The notes under the pieces were generated by a model that ran no database searches, was not told the origin of the DNA, and saw nothing but the letters and a program-made list of their open reading frames with translations. From assembly GCA_035519535.1 (NCBI GenBank), contig DATIWF010000154.1:1-64000 (forward strand): a stretch of 64,000 nucleotides of DNA. The letters run 5' to 3'. This document shows positions 43,588 to 53,513 of the stretch, one piece after another. Each line of letters opens with the position of its first letter. The stretch's first letter is position 1. The position numbers were made by a program, and so were the translations under genes. This DNA comes from DATEGZ01 sp035519535 (lineage in GTDB: Bacteria; Acidobacteriota; Vicinamibacteria; Vicinamibacterales; SCN-69-37).

Positions 43588-43800
43588 GCATTGGCGATTG
43601 GCGATGGGAGACGGGTGATGGCATCAGCAGATCGCGCGATTGCCGACGGTATGGCTCGATCGACGACGACATGTGCGATGGGCGACGGCAATCACCAATG
43701 AGCCAATTGCGCATTGCCCCCGCCCAATCGTCAATAGCCAATCGCAAATGGCCCGATCGCCCAATGCAATCACCAATCGGCGATCGTCAATCATCGATCG
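43588..43800. repeat. GCCAATN / CGATTGG heptamer arrays, inverted
   Basis: Left part (about 43588-43630) has 7-bp units GCGATTG and GCGATGG; right part (43688-43800) has the complementary GCCAATC, GTCAATC and CCAATGA units. About sixteen units lie on the right, running up to the glmM stop. The gap has no ORF worth calling. Confidence 0.85.
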
Positions 43801-45147
43801 TCAGCCGAGCGTCTGCCGGGCGGCTTCGGCGATCTCCTCCGCCCAGGCTTGCACCGAGGCTTGGTCTTCTCCCTCGATCATGATTCTGAGGAGCGGCTCG
43901 GTCCCCGAGTACCTGACAAGGACGCGCCCACGCCCTTCGAGCGCGGCTTCGACGCGGGCGATGGCGGCGGCGATCTCCGGGACCTCGGAGACCGCCGTCT
44001 TCTGGTGCACCCGGACGTTCACCAGCGTCTGCGGATACGTGACGAGCTCGCTCGCGAGGTCGGCGAGCTCGCGACCCGACTCGGCCATGACGCGGAGCAC
44101 GGCGAGCGCCGTCGCCATGCCGTCACCCGTCGAGAGATGCTCCGTCAGGATCACATGGCCCGACTGCTCGCCGCCGATCGTGTAGCCGCCGCGCAGCATC
44201 TCCTCCATGACGTACTTGTCGCCGACGGGCGTCCGGAGGAGCCGGATGCCGTGCCGCTTCAGCGCCAGCTCGAGACCGACGTTGCTCATGACCGTGGCGA
44301 CGACGGCGTCGCCGGCGAGCCGGCGCTGCTGCCGATCGTGCAGGCCGAGCATGAGGAGCACGGCGTCGCCGTCCACGATGTGGCCGCGATGATCGGCGAA
44401 GATCGCGCGGTCGCCGTCGCCGTCGAACGCGACGCCGAGGCGGCAGTGTTCGGCGACGACCGTCGCCGCCAGCCGCGCCGGGTGCGTGGACCCGCAGGCC
44501 AGGTTGATGTTGCGACCGTCGGGCGCGTCCCCGAGCGTGAGCACCTCGAACCCCACCCGCTCGAACAACCGCCGCGCCGTCGTCGTCGTCGCGCCGTTGG
44601 CGAGATCGAGGGCGAGGCGCGCCCCGGCCAGGGGACCGGCGTGCGGAAGGATCCGCCGGACGTGCTCGACGTACACATCGATGAAGTCCTCGCGGCGGAC
44701 GTCCGCGTCACGCGCCGCCCGGACCGACCAGCTCGTGTCGGCCATCACGGCCTCGACCGCGCGCTCCTCGGCCTCGCCGAACTTCTCGCCGCGGCCGGAA
44801 AACACCTTGATGCCGTTGTCCGCGTACGGATTGTGCGAGGCGGAGAGCACGACGCCGAGGTCGAAGTCGAGCGCGCCGGCCAGGTAGGCCACGCCGGGCG
44901 TGGGGATCACGCCCGCCGACGTCACGACCGCGCCCTGCGACGCGGCGCCGCGCGCCAGCTCGCGCTCGATCCACTCGCCGGACTCGCGCGTGTCGCGGCC
45001 GACGACGATCCGCGCGGCGCGCTCGAACGGCCGGACGCGCACGATCGCCGCGCCGAGCCGCGCGATCGTCGGCGGATCGAGCGGCGCCGTGCCGGCCACG
45101 CCGCGCACGCCGTCCGTGCCAAAGAGCCGGGGTGGCGCGGGCGTCAC
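43801..45147 (-). CDS. glmM: Phosphoglucosamine mutase
   Basis: Converts glucosamine-6-P to glucosamine-1-P for peptidoglycan and lipopolysaccharide precursors. The 448-aa protein has LFGTDGVRG at the N-terminus, the phosphoserine loop LSASHNPYADNG near residue 97, the metal loop DGDGDRA near residue 240 and GEQSGH near residue 325. The GTG at 45147 overlaps the cdaR stop as GTGA. The longer frame runs through cdaR and is rejected. In Firmicutes GlmM binds and is tuned by CdaA; the adjacent genes here suggest the same. Confidence 0.95.
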   Translation of the reverse strand: MTPAPPRLFGTDGVRGVAGTAPLDPPTIARLGAAIVRVRPFERAARIVVGRDTRESGEWIERELARGAASQGAVVTSAGVIPTPGVAYLAGALDFDLGVVLSASHNPYADNGIKVFSGRGEKFGEAEERAVEAVMADTSWSVRAARDADVRREDFIDVYVEHVRRILPHAGPLAGARLALDLANGATTTTARRLFERVGFEVLTLGDAPDGRNINLACGSTHPARLAATVVAEHCRLGVAFDGDGDRAIFADHRGHIVDGDAVLLMLGLHDRQQRRLAGDAVVATVMSNVGLELALKRHGIRLLRTPVGDKYVMEEMLRGGYTIGGEQSGHVILTEHLSTGDGMATALAVLRVMAESGRELADLASELVTYPQTLVNVRVHQKTAVSEVPEIAAAIARVEAALEGRGRVLVRYSGTEPLLRIMIEGEDQASVQAWAEEIAEAARQTLG

Positions 45148-46061
45148 CGGATGCGCACCGCCACGGCCGACGGACTGATCGCGCTCACGCTGAAGCCCGG
45201 CCCCGCGTCCACCCGCACGGGAACCGTGTACTGCCCTGGACCGAGTCCGACCAGATCGACGTACGGCGCGACGCTGCCCTCGTCGAACGCGCCCGGACGC
45301 GCGAGCGCGTGCACCGTCACCGTCACCGCGGCCGGCGCCGCCGACGCCTGCAGGTTCGCGCCGAGGTTGCGCATCGCGACGGGCACGGCGGGCAGCGTCC
45401 GCGCGTTGGACGACGACTCCGGCTCGATGGTCACGGTCACGCGGGCGCTGCGCGGCTCGCGCAGCCGCAGCTCCGCGTCCGTCGGGCTGATGTCCACGAG
45501 CGCCGTGACCGTCTGCTTCGCGCCGGCAATCGACACCGGCTCGGTCGTCGCCGCCGTCGCAATCGCCAGCCGGCTCTTCGGGCCGGCGACGACCACCGTC
45601 TGCGGATCCACGGCCACGCCGGTCATCATGAAGCCGGCCGCGGGTTCGCCGTCCACCGTGGGCCTCACGGGCACCGCCTTCGTCCCGGACGGCTCGAGCG
45701 TCAGCGTCACCTCGGCGGGATCGACCCACATCACTTCCGCGCCCGCCGGCACCGCGACCTGATCGGTCCGGAGCGGAAACGTGCTGCGCTGGCCGGCCTC
45801 GGCGCCCGCAAGATCGACGACGGCGCTGACTTCGTCCGTCTGCAGCCGGGAGATCTGGTTCTCCGATCCGCGCACGTGGACGGTGACCGCCTCGGTGAGG
45901 TCGCCGGTGATCTGCAGGCCCGCGGGCACGTTGCGGTACACGACGGGCACGCGCGAGACCGTCCGTTCGACCTGCTGGCCGCTGACGGTGAACCACAGCA
46001 GCGTGCCCAGCGCGACCGCCGCGATCTTCAGCCCGGCGTTTCGGAAGGGATGCCAGGCCAT
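45144..46061 (-). CDS. cdaR: YbbR-domain regulator of diadenylate cyclase
   Basis: Membrane-anchored extracytoplasmic protein of 305 aa with one helix (IAAVALGTLLWFTVSG) followed by about three YbbR repeats, for example VPVVYRNVPAGLQITGDLTE and VRGSENQISRL. In Gram-positive bacteria CdaR modulates CdaA. The gene starts immediately after the cdaA stop and overlaps glmM, preserving the cdaA-cdaR-glmM order. Confidence 0.88.
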   Translation of the reverse strand: MAWHPFRNAGLKIAAVALGTLLWFTVSGQQVERTVSRVPVVYRNVPAGLQITGDLTEAVTVHVRGSENQISRLQTDEVSAVVDLAGAEAGQRSTFPLRTDQVAVPAGAEVMWVDPAEVTLTLEPSGTKAVPVRPTVDGEPAAGFMMTGVAVDPQTVVVAGPKSRLAIATAATTEPVSIAGAKQTVTALVDISPTDAELRLREPRSARVTVTIEPESSSNARTLPAVPVAMRNLGANLQASAAPAAVTVTVHALARPGAFDEGSVAPYVDLVGLGPGQYTVPVRVDAGPGFSVSAISPSAVAVRIR

Positions 46062-46880
46062 CTACGCGTCCGTTTCCGCCACCGGCACGGGTGCCTCGTC
46101 GGGCTGGCGCTTCTGCAGGATCAGCGCCTGGAGCCGCGCACGCAGGTCGTCGGTGCTCAGACGCCGCTCGATGCGGCCGCGCAGCGCGAGCGAGATTTCA
46201 CCGCGCTCCTCGGAGACGACGATCGCGACGGCGTCAGACTCCTCCGTCAAGCCGATCGCCGCGCGATGCCGCGTGCCGAGGTCGCGATCGAGCTTGGGGC
46301 TCACCGTGAGCGGAAGGAAGCACGCGGCAGCCGCGATCCGCGTCTCCTGAATGATCACCGCGCCGTCGTGCAGCGGCGTCGACGGCTGAAAGATCGTGGT
46401 CAGCAGGTCGTAGCTGAGCGCCGCGTCGATTGGAATGCCGCTCTCGATGTAGTTGCGCAGGCCGATCTCACGCTCGAAGACGATGATCGCCCCGACGTGC
46501 GCCTTGGCCAGGAGGCCGGCCGCCGTGATGACCTCCTCGATGCTCTCGGCGGCCTGCTCCGCGCGCGCAAAATAGCGGAAGAACGGCGCCCGGCCGAGCT
46601 GCGACAGCGCCCGCCGGATGTCGGACTGGAAGAGGACGATCGCGGCGATCACGATGTAGGCGAGCAGATTCCGGATCAGCCAGTTGACCGTCTGCAGCGG
46701 AAACAGGCGCGACGCGTAGAAGAGGACGAGCACCAGGACCGAGCCCGTCGCCATCTGCATCGCCCGCGTCCCGCGGATGAGCTTGAGCCCCTCGTAGATC
46801 AGCACCGAGACGATGAGGATGTCGACGACATCCCACCACGACACGGGCGGCCGATGAAACAGAGCGGCGAGGCGGTTCAT
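46062..46880 (-). CDS. cdaA: Diadenylate cyclase, CdaA type
   Basis: Makes cyclic di-AMP from two ATP at the membrane. The 272-aa protein has three N-terminal helices and a DAC domain with LHDGAVII near residue 176 (DGA motif) and GTRHRAA near residue 208 (RHR motif). It lies 46 bp after folP, with a short heptamer remnant in the gap. c-di-AMP in this organism would link turgor and cell-wall control to the downstream glmM. Confidence 0.95.
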   Translation of the reverse strand: MNRLAALFHRPPVSWWDVVDILIVSVLIYEGLKLIRGTRAMQMATGSVLVLVLFYASRLFPLQTVNWLIRNLLAYIVIAAIVLFQSDIRRALSQLGRAPFFRYFARAEQAAESIEEVITAAGLLAKAHVGAIIVFEREIGLRNYIESGIPIDAALSYDLLTTIFQPSTPLHDGAVIIQETRIAAAACFLPLTVSPKLDRDLGTRHRAAIGLTEESDAVAIVVSEERGEISLALRGRIERRLSTDDLRARLQALILQKRQPDEAPVPVAETDA

Positions 46881-46904
46881 GAGGGCGACGACAGAGTATC
46901 AAAG

Positions 46905-46926
46905 GGCAGCGGGCAGAAGGCAGAGG
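46905..46926. repeat. Short GGCAGAA heptamer remnant
   Basis: Three degenerate 7-bp units (GGCAGCG, GGCAGAA, GGCAGAG) sit between folP and cdaA, a half-array of the TTCTGCC family on the opposite strand. Confidence 0.6.
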
Positions 46927-47793
46927 TCACAGGCCCGCAGCGCGCACCGCATCGGCGACGCGGACCACCTGCACCATCTCGGCGACGTCATGGACCCGCA
47001 CGATGTGGGCGCCGCCGAGCACAGCCGCGGTGACGGCCGCCGCGGTGCCCCACGCCCGCTCGCTCGCGGGCACGTCGCCGAGCGCGGCCTTGAGAAACGA
47101 CTTGCGCGAGGGACCGACGAGGATCGGACGGCCCAGCACCGCCAGCCGCTCGAGCCCGCCGAGCACGGCCAGCGAGTGCTCGGCCCGCTTCGCGAACCCG
47201 AGGCCCGGATCGACGACGATCTGAGACGAGGGGATGCCCGCGGCTTCCGCGGCCCGAACCCGGGCCGCCAGCTCGCTCGCCACCTCGCCGACGACGTCGG
47301 CGTAGTGCGCGTGCGCGTACATGTCGCGCGGGCGCCCGCGCAGGTGCATGAGGACCACGGGCACGTTGTGGCGTGCGACGACCCCGGCCATGCCGGGATC
47401 GAGCGTCAGCGCGCTGACGTCGTTGACCATCGCCGCGCCGAGCGCAATCGCCCGTTCCGCGACGACCGCCTTGTAGGTGTCCACGGACACGGGCGTGCCG
47501 ATCCGGCCCCGCAGGCCCTCGAGCACCGGCGCGAGCCGGCGCCACTCCTCTTCGGCCGGCAGCGGATCGGCGCCCGGACGCGTGGATTCGCCGCCCAGAT
47601 CGATCAGATCGGCGCCCGCGCGAGCCATGGCGATCGCCGCCGCGATGGCCGCCGCGGGCTCGACGCGCTCGCCGCCATCCGCAAAGGAATCAGGGGTGAC
47701 GTTCAGGATGCCCATCACCAGGGTGCGCGCGCCGAGCGCAAGGGTCTGGCCGTCCGGAAAGTTCAGGGAGAAGGCCTGGCGCGCGGAGGGCAT
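46927..47793 (-). CDS. folP: Dihydropteroate synthase
   Basis: Joins p-aminobenzoate to the pterin in folate synthesis. The 288-aa protein has MGILNVTPDSFADGG near residue 27, LIDLGGESTRPGA, and VGPSRKSFL near residue 220, the classic DHPS motifs. The ATG at 47793 was chosen; a start 16 codons upstream would translate part of the repeat. It is preceded by a heptamer hairpin and followed by cdaA. Confidence 0.94.
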   Translation of the reverse strand: MPSARQAFSLNFPDGQTLALGARTLVMGILNVTPDSFADGGERVEPAAAIAAAIAMARAGADLIDLGGESTRPGADPLPAEEEWRRLAPVLEGLRGRIGTPVSVDTYKAVVAERAIALGAAMVNDVSALTLDPGMAGVVARHNVPVVLMHLRGRPRDMYAHAHYADVVGEVASELAARVRAAEAAGIPSSQIVVDPGLGFAKRAEHSLAVLGGLERLAVLGRPILVGPSRKSFLKAALGDVPASERAWGTAAAVTAAVLGGAHIVRVHDVAEMVQVVRVADAVRAAGL

Positions 47794-47799
47794 CGGGAA

Positions 47800-47904
47800 A
47801 GTCAGAAGGCGGAAGACAGAAGGCAGAAGTACAGGAGGCACGCGTGCGGTCCGAACTTCTGCCTTCTGCCTTCTGCCTTCTGACTTCTGCCTTCTGCCTT
47901 GATC
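47800..47904. repeat. TTCTGCC heptamer array forming a 31-bp inverted pair
   Basis: Left arm 47800-47830 and right arm 47855-47885 are reverse complements with two mismatches; two more TTCTGCC units follow the right arm. The pair fills the ftsH-folP gap and would fold into a long stem in the transcript. Confidence 0.92.
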
Positions 47905-47908
47905 CGCC

Positions 47909-49828
<1,920 letters not shown>

Positions 49829-49838
49829 GTCGTTGTAC

Positions 49839-51254
49839 TTATCGGCGTTTCAATTCCAAGATTACCATGCCTGCCTCGGGGGCCGTGACGCGGCACTCGT
49901 CGGCCACCACGAGCCCGGCGACCCAGACGATTCGGCCCGCGCGATCCACCACAATCGGCACCCGGTCGCGCTCGCGCCGCGGCACTTTGCGGTCCACGAG
50001 CACGTCCTGCAACTTGCGACGTCCGGGCGCGCCCAACGGCCGGAGCCGGTCGCCCGGCCGGCGGCTGCGCACCGCGAACGGGGCGGCGATCGAGCCGGCC
50101 TGCACGACGGCGACGTCGCGCGCCGGGCACGGCACGCGCGCCCCGTCAGCCGGCGGCACCGTCGTCGCCGCAATCGTCACGCCGGCCTCGGGCACGTCCA
50201 CGCTGCCCGGCAGAGGCAGCACGTATTCATACGATGCCGGCCGCGTGTCAGATGCGTCACGGCCCGGGGCTGAGCGCCCGCGGCTCAGCGTCACGACCTC
50301 CCCGCGCCGATCGACGGAAAGGCCCGGCAAATCCAGGTGCCCCTCTGGCTTATCGGCGGCAGCCAGCATCCGGACCGCATCGACGTGGCCGACCGCCAGC
50401 GTCACGTCGGGCGCCGCGTCGGCGACCGCCCGCCGGATGATGCGGCGCACAATGGGGGGCGGCAGCCCGGCCAGCGCCCCTCTCTGTACTTCGACACCGG
50501 CGCCAGAAGATAAGACGGAGATCCCTGCGGCTTCGATCGCCACCCGCTCGAGGTAGGCCTCATCGTCTCCGGCCAGCCGGGCGAAGCGGGCCAGCGCGCG
50601 CACGCCGCCGGGCGCCAGGCGTTCGATGACGGGCAGGAGTTCGTGGCGGATGCGATTGCGCGCGATCGCGCGGTCGCGATTGGAGGCGTCCTCGCGGTAC
50701 GGCTCGCCCAGGGCGGCCAGGTAGGGCACCAGGTCGGCGCGCCGGCACTCGAGCAGCGGCCGGATCAGCTGGCCGCGGCGCAGGCGGATGCCGGTGACGC
50801 CGCGACCGCCCGCCCCGCGCAAGAGCCGCAGCAGTACGGTCTCGGCCTGATCGTCCATGGTGTGGCCGGTGGCGATGCGCGAGGCGTTGAGGCGCCCGGC
50901 GGCCTCGTCGAAGAATGCATAGCGCGCGTCGCGCGCGGCGGCTTCGATCGATTGGCGCCGCGCACGCGCGAGCGCGGCCACGTCCACGCGCGCGACCTCG
51001 CAGCGCAGCTCGAGGCGCGCGGCGAGCGCTCGCACGAACGCCTCGTCTGCGTCGGCGTCCTCACCGCGCAAGCCGTGATGCACGTGGACGACGCCGGCAA
51101 CGGTGAAGGCAAGGTCCGCCGAGAGGCGGTGCAGGAGCCAGAGGAGCGCGACCGAGTCCGGCCCGCCGGACACGGCGACCGCGACGCGATCGCCCGTGTC
51201 AACGAGCCGGGCCCGCTTGATCACGCCGGCGACACGCCCGACGACCTCGCGCAT
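49839..51254 (-). CDS. tilS: tRNA(Ile)-lysidine synthase
   Basis: Adds lysine to C34 of tRNA-Ile2 (CAU), switching it from Met to Ile identity. The 471-aa protein has the PP-loop SGGPDSVAL near residue 30, GHTMDDQAETVLLRLLRG near residue 140, and a C-terminal domain with RRPGDRLRPLGAPGRRKLQDVLVDRKVPR. It lies 7 bp from a CAU-anticodon tRNA gene and is followed by ftsH, the order seen in many bacteria. Confidence 0.94.
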   Translation of the reverse strand: MREVVGRVAGVIKRARLVDTGDRVAVAVSGGPDSVALLWLLHRLSADLAFTVAGVVHVHHGLRGEDADADEAFVRALAARLELRCEVARVDVAALARARRQSIEAAARDARYAFFDEAAGRLNASRIATGHTMDDQAETVLLRLLRGAGGRGVTGIRLRRGQLIRPLLECRRADLVPYLAALGEPYREDASNRDRAIARNRIRHELLPVIERLAPGGVRALARFARLAGDDEAYLERVAIEAAGISVLSSGAGVEVQRGALAGLPPPIVRRIIRRAVADAAPDVTLAVGHVDAVRMLAAADKPEGHLDLPGLSVDRRGEVVTLSRGRSAPGRDASDTRPASYEYVLPLPGSVDVPEAGVTIAATTVPPADGARVPCPARDVAVVQAGSIAAPFAVRSRRPGDRLRPLGAPGRRKLQDVLVDRKVPRRERDRVPIVVDRAGRIVWVAGLVVADECRVTAPEAGMVILELKRR

Positions 51255-51261
51255 TGGAAGA

Positions 51262-51339
51262 TGGTGCCGGTGCAGGGATTTGAACCCCGGACACTGCGGT
51301 TATGAGCCGCATGCTCTAACCAGGCTGAGCTACACCGGC
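51262..51339 (-). tRNA. tRNA with CAU anticodon (Met elongator or Ile2)
   Basis: A 78-nt cloverleaf including CCA. Acceptor GCCGGTG pairs with CACCGGC; D-arm AGCTCAG; anticodon stem TGCGG/CCGCA around CTCATAA; T-arm GGGGTTCAAATCCC, closed by imperfect outer pairs; discriminator A. It is not an initiator: G1-C72 is paired and the anticodon stem lacks three consecutive G-C pairs at the loop. Elongator Met and Ile2 cannot be separated by eye. Its place next to tilS, whose substrate is Ile2, makes Ile2 worth testing. Confidence 0.93.
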
Positions 51340-51356
51340 GAACACTTGATCATAGT

Positions 51357-51433
51357 CAAGTTAGAAGTGAGAAGCCAGAAGTTACAAGCACCTCGGGCCG
51401 ATTTCCAACTTCTGGCTTCACACTTCTAACTTG
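51357..51433. repeat. Heptamer-based inverted pair (AGAAGNN family)
   Basis: Arms 51357-51383 and 51407-51433 (27 nt each) are reverse complements with one mismatch. Each is made of AGAAGNN heptamers. The right arm contains the stop codon and last codons of the deoxyhypusine-synthase-like gene. It is related to the pair at 36578-36667. Confidence 0.92.
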
Positions 51434-52373
51434 TCAGCGCCGCCGCGAGGAGCGGCAGCATGATCTCGTGATGGCCGGTGAGCGAGTACCCGCGGCCGAT
51501 GCCGGCAACCGGCCGGCGCACGACGTTCGTCTCCGCGCGGTACATCCGCATGAAGTCCATGTTCACCGTCGTCAACCCGTCGAGCGAGATGCCGCGGTTC
51601 CGGACGAGCGACACCGCCTTGAGGAAGACCTCGGGCAGCATCACGGCCGATCCGCAGTTCAAGTACACGCCGCCCTCGAGCTTCGCGACGAACGACGTGA
51701 AGTAGCGGAAGTCGCGCAGGCTCGCGGCGCCGATCGCCTCGCCCGACGCCGACGGATGCATGTGAATGATGTCCGTGCCGATGCCGACGTGGACGGTGAC
51801 CGGCACGTGCAGCCGCCCGGCGGCGCAGAGGATGCTCACGCGCGCGAACGCGGGCGCCTTGCCGGCGAGGAACTCCACGACCGATTGCCCCAGGCCGAGG
51901 CCGCGCCCGGCGCCGTCGCGGATCGCAACGTTCAGCTCGCGGCCGGTCTCCTCGGCCATGCCGAAATTGCCCGGGCCGAGCGCTTCGTCGACTTCCTCGG
52001 ACGTCGAGCCCGACAGGGCGACCTCGAAGTCATGGATGAGCCCCGCGCCGTTCAGCGCGACGGCCGAGACGTACCCGCGCTCCATCAGGTCGATGACGAT
52101 CGGCGCGAGGCCCGTCTTGATCACGTGCGCCCCAAGTCCCCAGACGATCGCGCGGCCATCGGCATGCGCCTGCTGCATTGCCTGGACGATCGCCTGCAGG
52201 TCGGCCGCCGCCAGTACCCTGGGCAGCGACGCGATCCATCCCGAGAAGCCCGTCTCGGGCGCCCACCGGTGGGCGAACTGATCGTGCCGGACCTTGCTCG
52301 TCCGGCCGGCCAGCGGATAGGTGCGGACGCCCGAGAGGTCGAAGGGCTCGTAATCGAGCTTCACGCGGGCCAT
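51426..52373 (-). CDS. Deoxyhypusine-synthase-like protein
   Basis: Protein of 315 aa that follows the deoxyhypusine synthase fold. IVWGLGAHVIKTGLAPIVIDLM near residue 75, then ALNGAGLIHDFEVALSGSTS near residue 103, and HPSASGEAIGAASLRDF near residue 205 match that superfamily. The lysine-containing active-site motif of true DHS is not evident, so the reaction is unknown; bacterial members can act on other amines. The ATG at 52373 is the start nearest the conserved region. The stop lies inside a hairpin repeat, so the C-terminus may have been altered by it. Confidence 0.6.
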   Translation of the reverse strand: MARVKLDYEPFDLSGVRTYPLAGRTSKVRHDQFAHRWAPETGFSGWIASLPRVLAAADLQAIVQAMQQAHADGRAIVWGLGAHVIKTGLAPIVIDLMERGYVSAVALNGAGLIHDFEVALSGSTSEEVDEALGPGNFGMAEETGRELNVAIRDGAGRGLGLGQSVVEFLAGKAPAFARVSILCAAGRLHVPVTVHVGIGTDIIHMHPSASGEAIGAASLRDFRYFTSFVAKLEGGVYLNCGSAVMLPEVFLKAVSLVRNRGISLDGLTTVNMDFMRMYRAETNVVRRPVAGIGRGYSLTGHHEIMLPLLAAALTS

Positions 52374-52387
52374 GGTAACACTGGCGA

Positions 52388-53446
52388 TTAGGTCACCAAC
52401 ATCGCGTCGCCGTAGCTGTAGAAATGGAACCCTCGCGCGACGGCGTCCTTGTACGCCGCGAGGACGAGATCGCGGCCCGCGAAAGCGGCCACGAGCATGA
52501 GGAGCGAGGAGCGCGGCAGGTGGAAGTTCGTGAGGAGCGCATCCACGGCGCGAAAGCGGTGGCCCGGGTGGATGAAGAGCTCCGTGGCGCCCGCGCCCGC
52601 GCGGACGTGCCCCGCCTCGTCCGCTGCGCTTTCGAGCGCGCGGGTCGTCGTCGTCCCGACGGCGACGATGCGATGGCCAGCGCGACGCGTGTCGTCGATC
52701 GCGCGCGCGGTTGCCGCCGGAATGTCGTACGGCTCGGCGTCGACGCGGTGGTCCTCGACGCGCTCGACGCGCACGGGCTTGAACGTGCCGTAGCCGACGT
52801 GCAGCGTGATCGGCGCGCGGGCGATGCCGGCGCGCTCGAGCGCGGCGACCAGCGCGGCATCGAAGTGGAGTCCGGCGGTCGGCGCCGCCACCGATCCGCG
52901 AACGCGCGCGAAGATCGTCTGGTAGCGCTCGCGGTCCTCGGGCGTGTCGGCGCGATGAATATACGGCGGCAGCGGCGTGTGCCCGAGCGCGTCGATCGCC
53001 GCGTCCACACTGGCCGCACCCTCGACCTCGAACCGGACGAGCCGGCGACCGAAGTACCGGCGCTCGAGAATCGTCCCGTGGAGCGCGACGCCGGGCGCGC
53101 GCGCGGCGTCCTCGAAGATCATCCGCGCGCCGGGCTTCAGCTTCTGGCCGGGGTGAACGAGCGCGTGCCAGTGGCCGTCGTCCATCTTCTCCAGTAACAG
53201 GCACTCGACCGCCCCGCCGCTCGGATCGCGGCGGCCGATCAGGCGCGCGGGATACACGCGCGTGTCGTTGACGACGAGCAGATCGCCGCGCATCAGCAGG
53301 TCGGGCAGGTCCGCCACCCTCGCCTCGCGCCACGATCCGCGCGCGCGATCGACCACGAGCAGGCGCGACGCCCCGCGCGGCCTCGGCGCTTGCGCGATCA
53401 ACGCCTCGGGCAGGTCGAAGTCGAAGTCGGAGACCAGCACGGGCAC
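52388..53446 (-). CDS. queA: S-adenosylmethionine:tRNA ribosyltransferase-isomerase
   Basis: Transfers the ribosyl group of SAM to preQ1 in tRNA, making epoxyqueuosine. The 352-aa protein has VSDFDFDLPEALIAQ at the start, DLLVVNDTRVYPARL near residue 55, PTAGLHFD near residue 188, and LLTNFHLPRSSLLMLV near residue 305. The GTG at 53446 (or the GTG two codons later) is the best start; a TTG further upstream would add 20 unlikely residues. It is 14 bp upstream of the DHS-like gene on the same strand. queC and queE lie 17 kb away. Confidence 0.92.
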   Translation of the reverse strand: MPVLVSDFDFDLPEALIAQAPRPRGASRLLVVDRARGSWREARVADLPDLLMRGDLLVVNDTRVYPARLIGRRDPSGGAVECLLLEKMDDGHWHALVHPGQKLKPGARMIFEDAARAPGVALHGTILERRYFGRRLVRFEVEGAASVDAAIDALGHTPLPPYIHRADTPEDRERYQTIFARVRGSVAAPTAGLHFDAALVAALERAGIARAPITLHVGYGTFKPVRVERVEDHRVDAEPYDIPAATARAIDDTRRAGHRIVAVGTTTTRALESAADEAGHVRAGAGATELFIHPGHRFRAVDALLTNFHLPRSSLLMLVAAFAGRDLVLAAYKDAVARGFHFYSYGDAMLVT

Positions 53447-53501
53447 AGCGTACTGCCGGCGGAGGGCGGAGCGCCGGGTGAATTCCCCCGTGCCCCATTT
53501 G

Positions 53502-53513
53502 TACAATCAGCGC
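53502..53513 (+). promoter_or_regulatory. Candidate leaderless promoter for glgX
   Basis: TACAAT at 53502-53507 lies six bases before the glgX ATG (53514), leaving no room for a Shine-Dalgarno sequence. A weak -35 (GTGAAT) is 18 bp upstream. Transcription would begin at or beside the A of the ATG. Confidence 0.5.

Noticed and set aside
47800..47904. CRISPR array
   Set aside because: Units are contiguous 7-mers without spacers, and no cas genes are present; the same applies to the other arrays.
51262..51339. Initiator tRNA-fMet
   Set aside because: G1-C72 is paired and the anticodon stem lacks the three G-C pairs of initiators.
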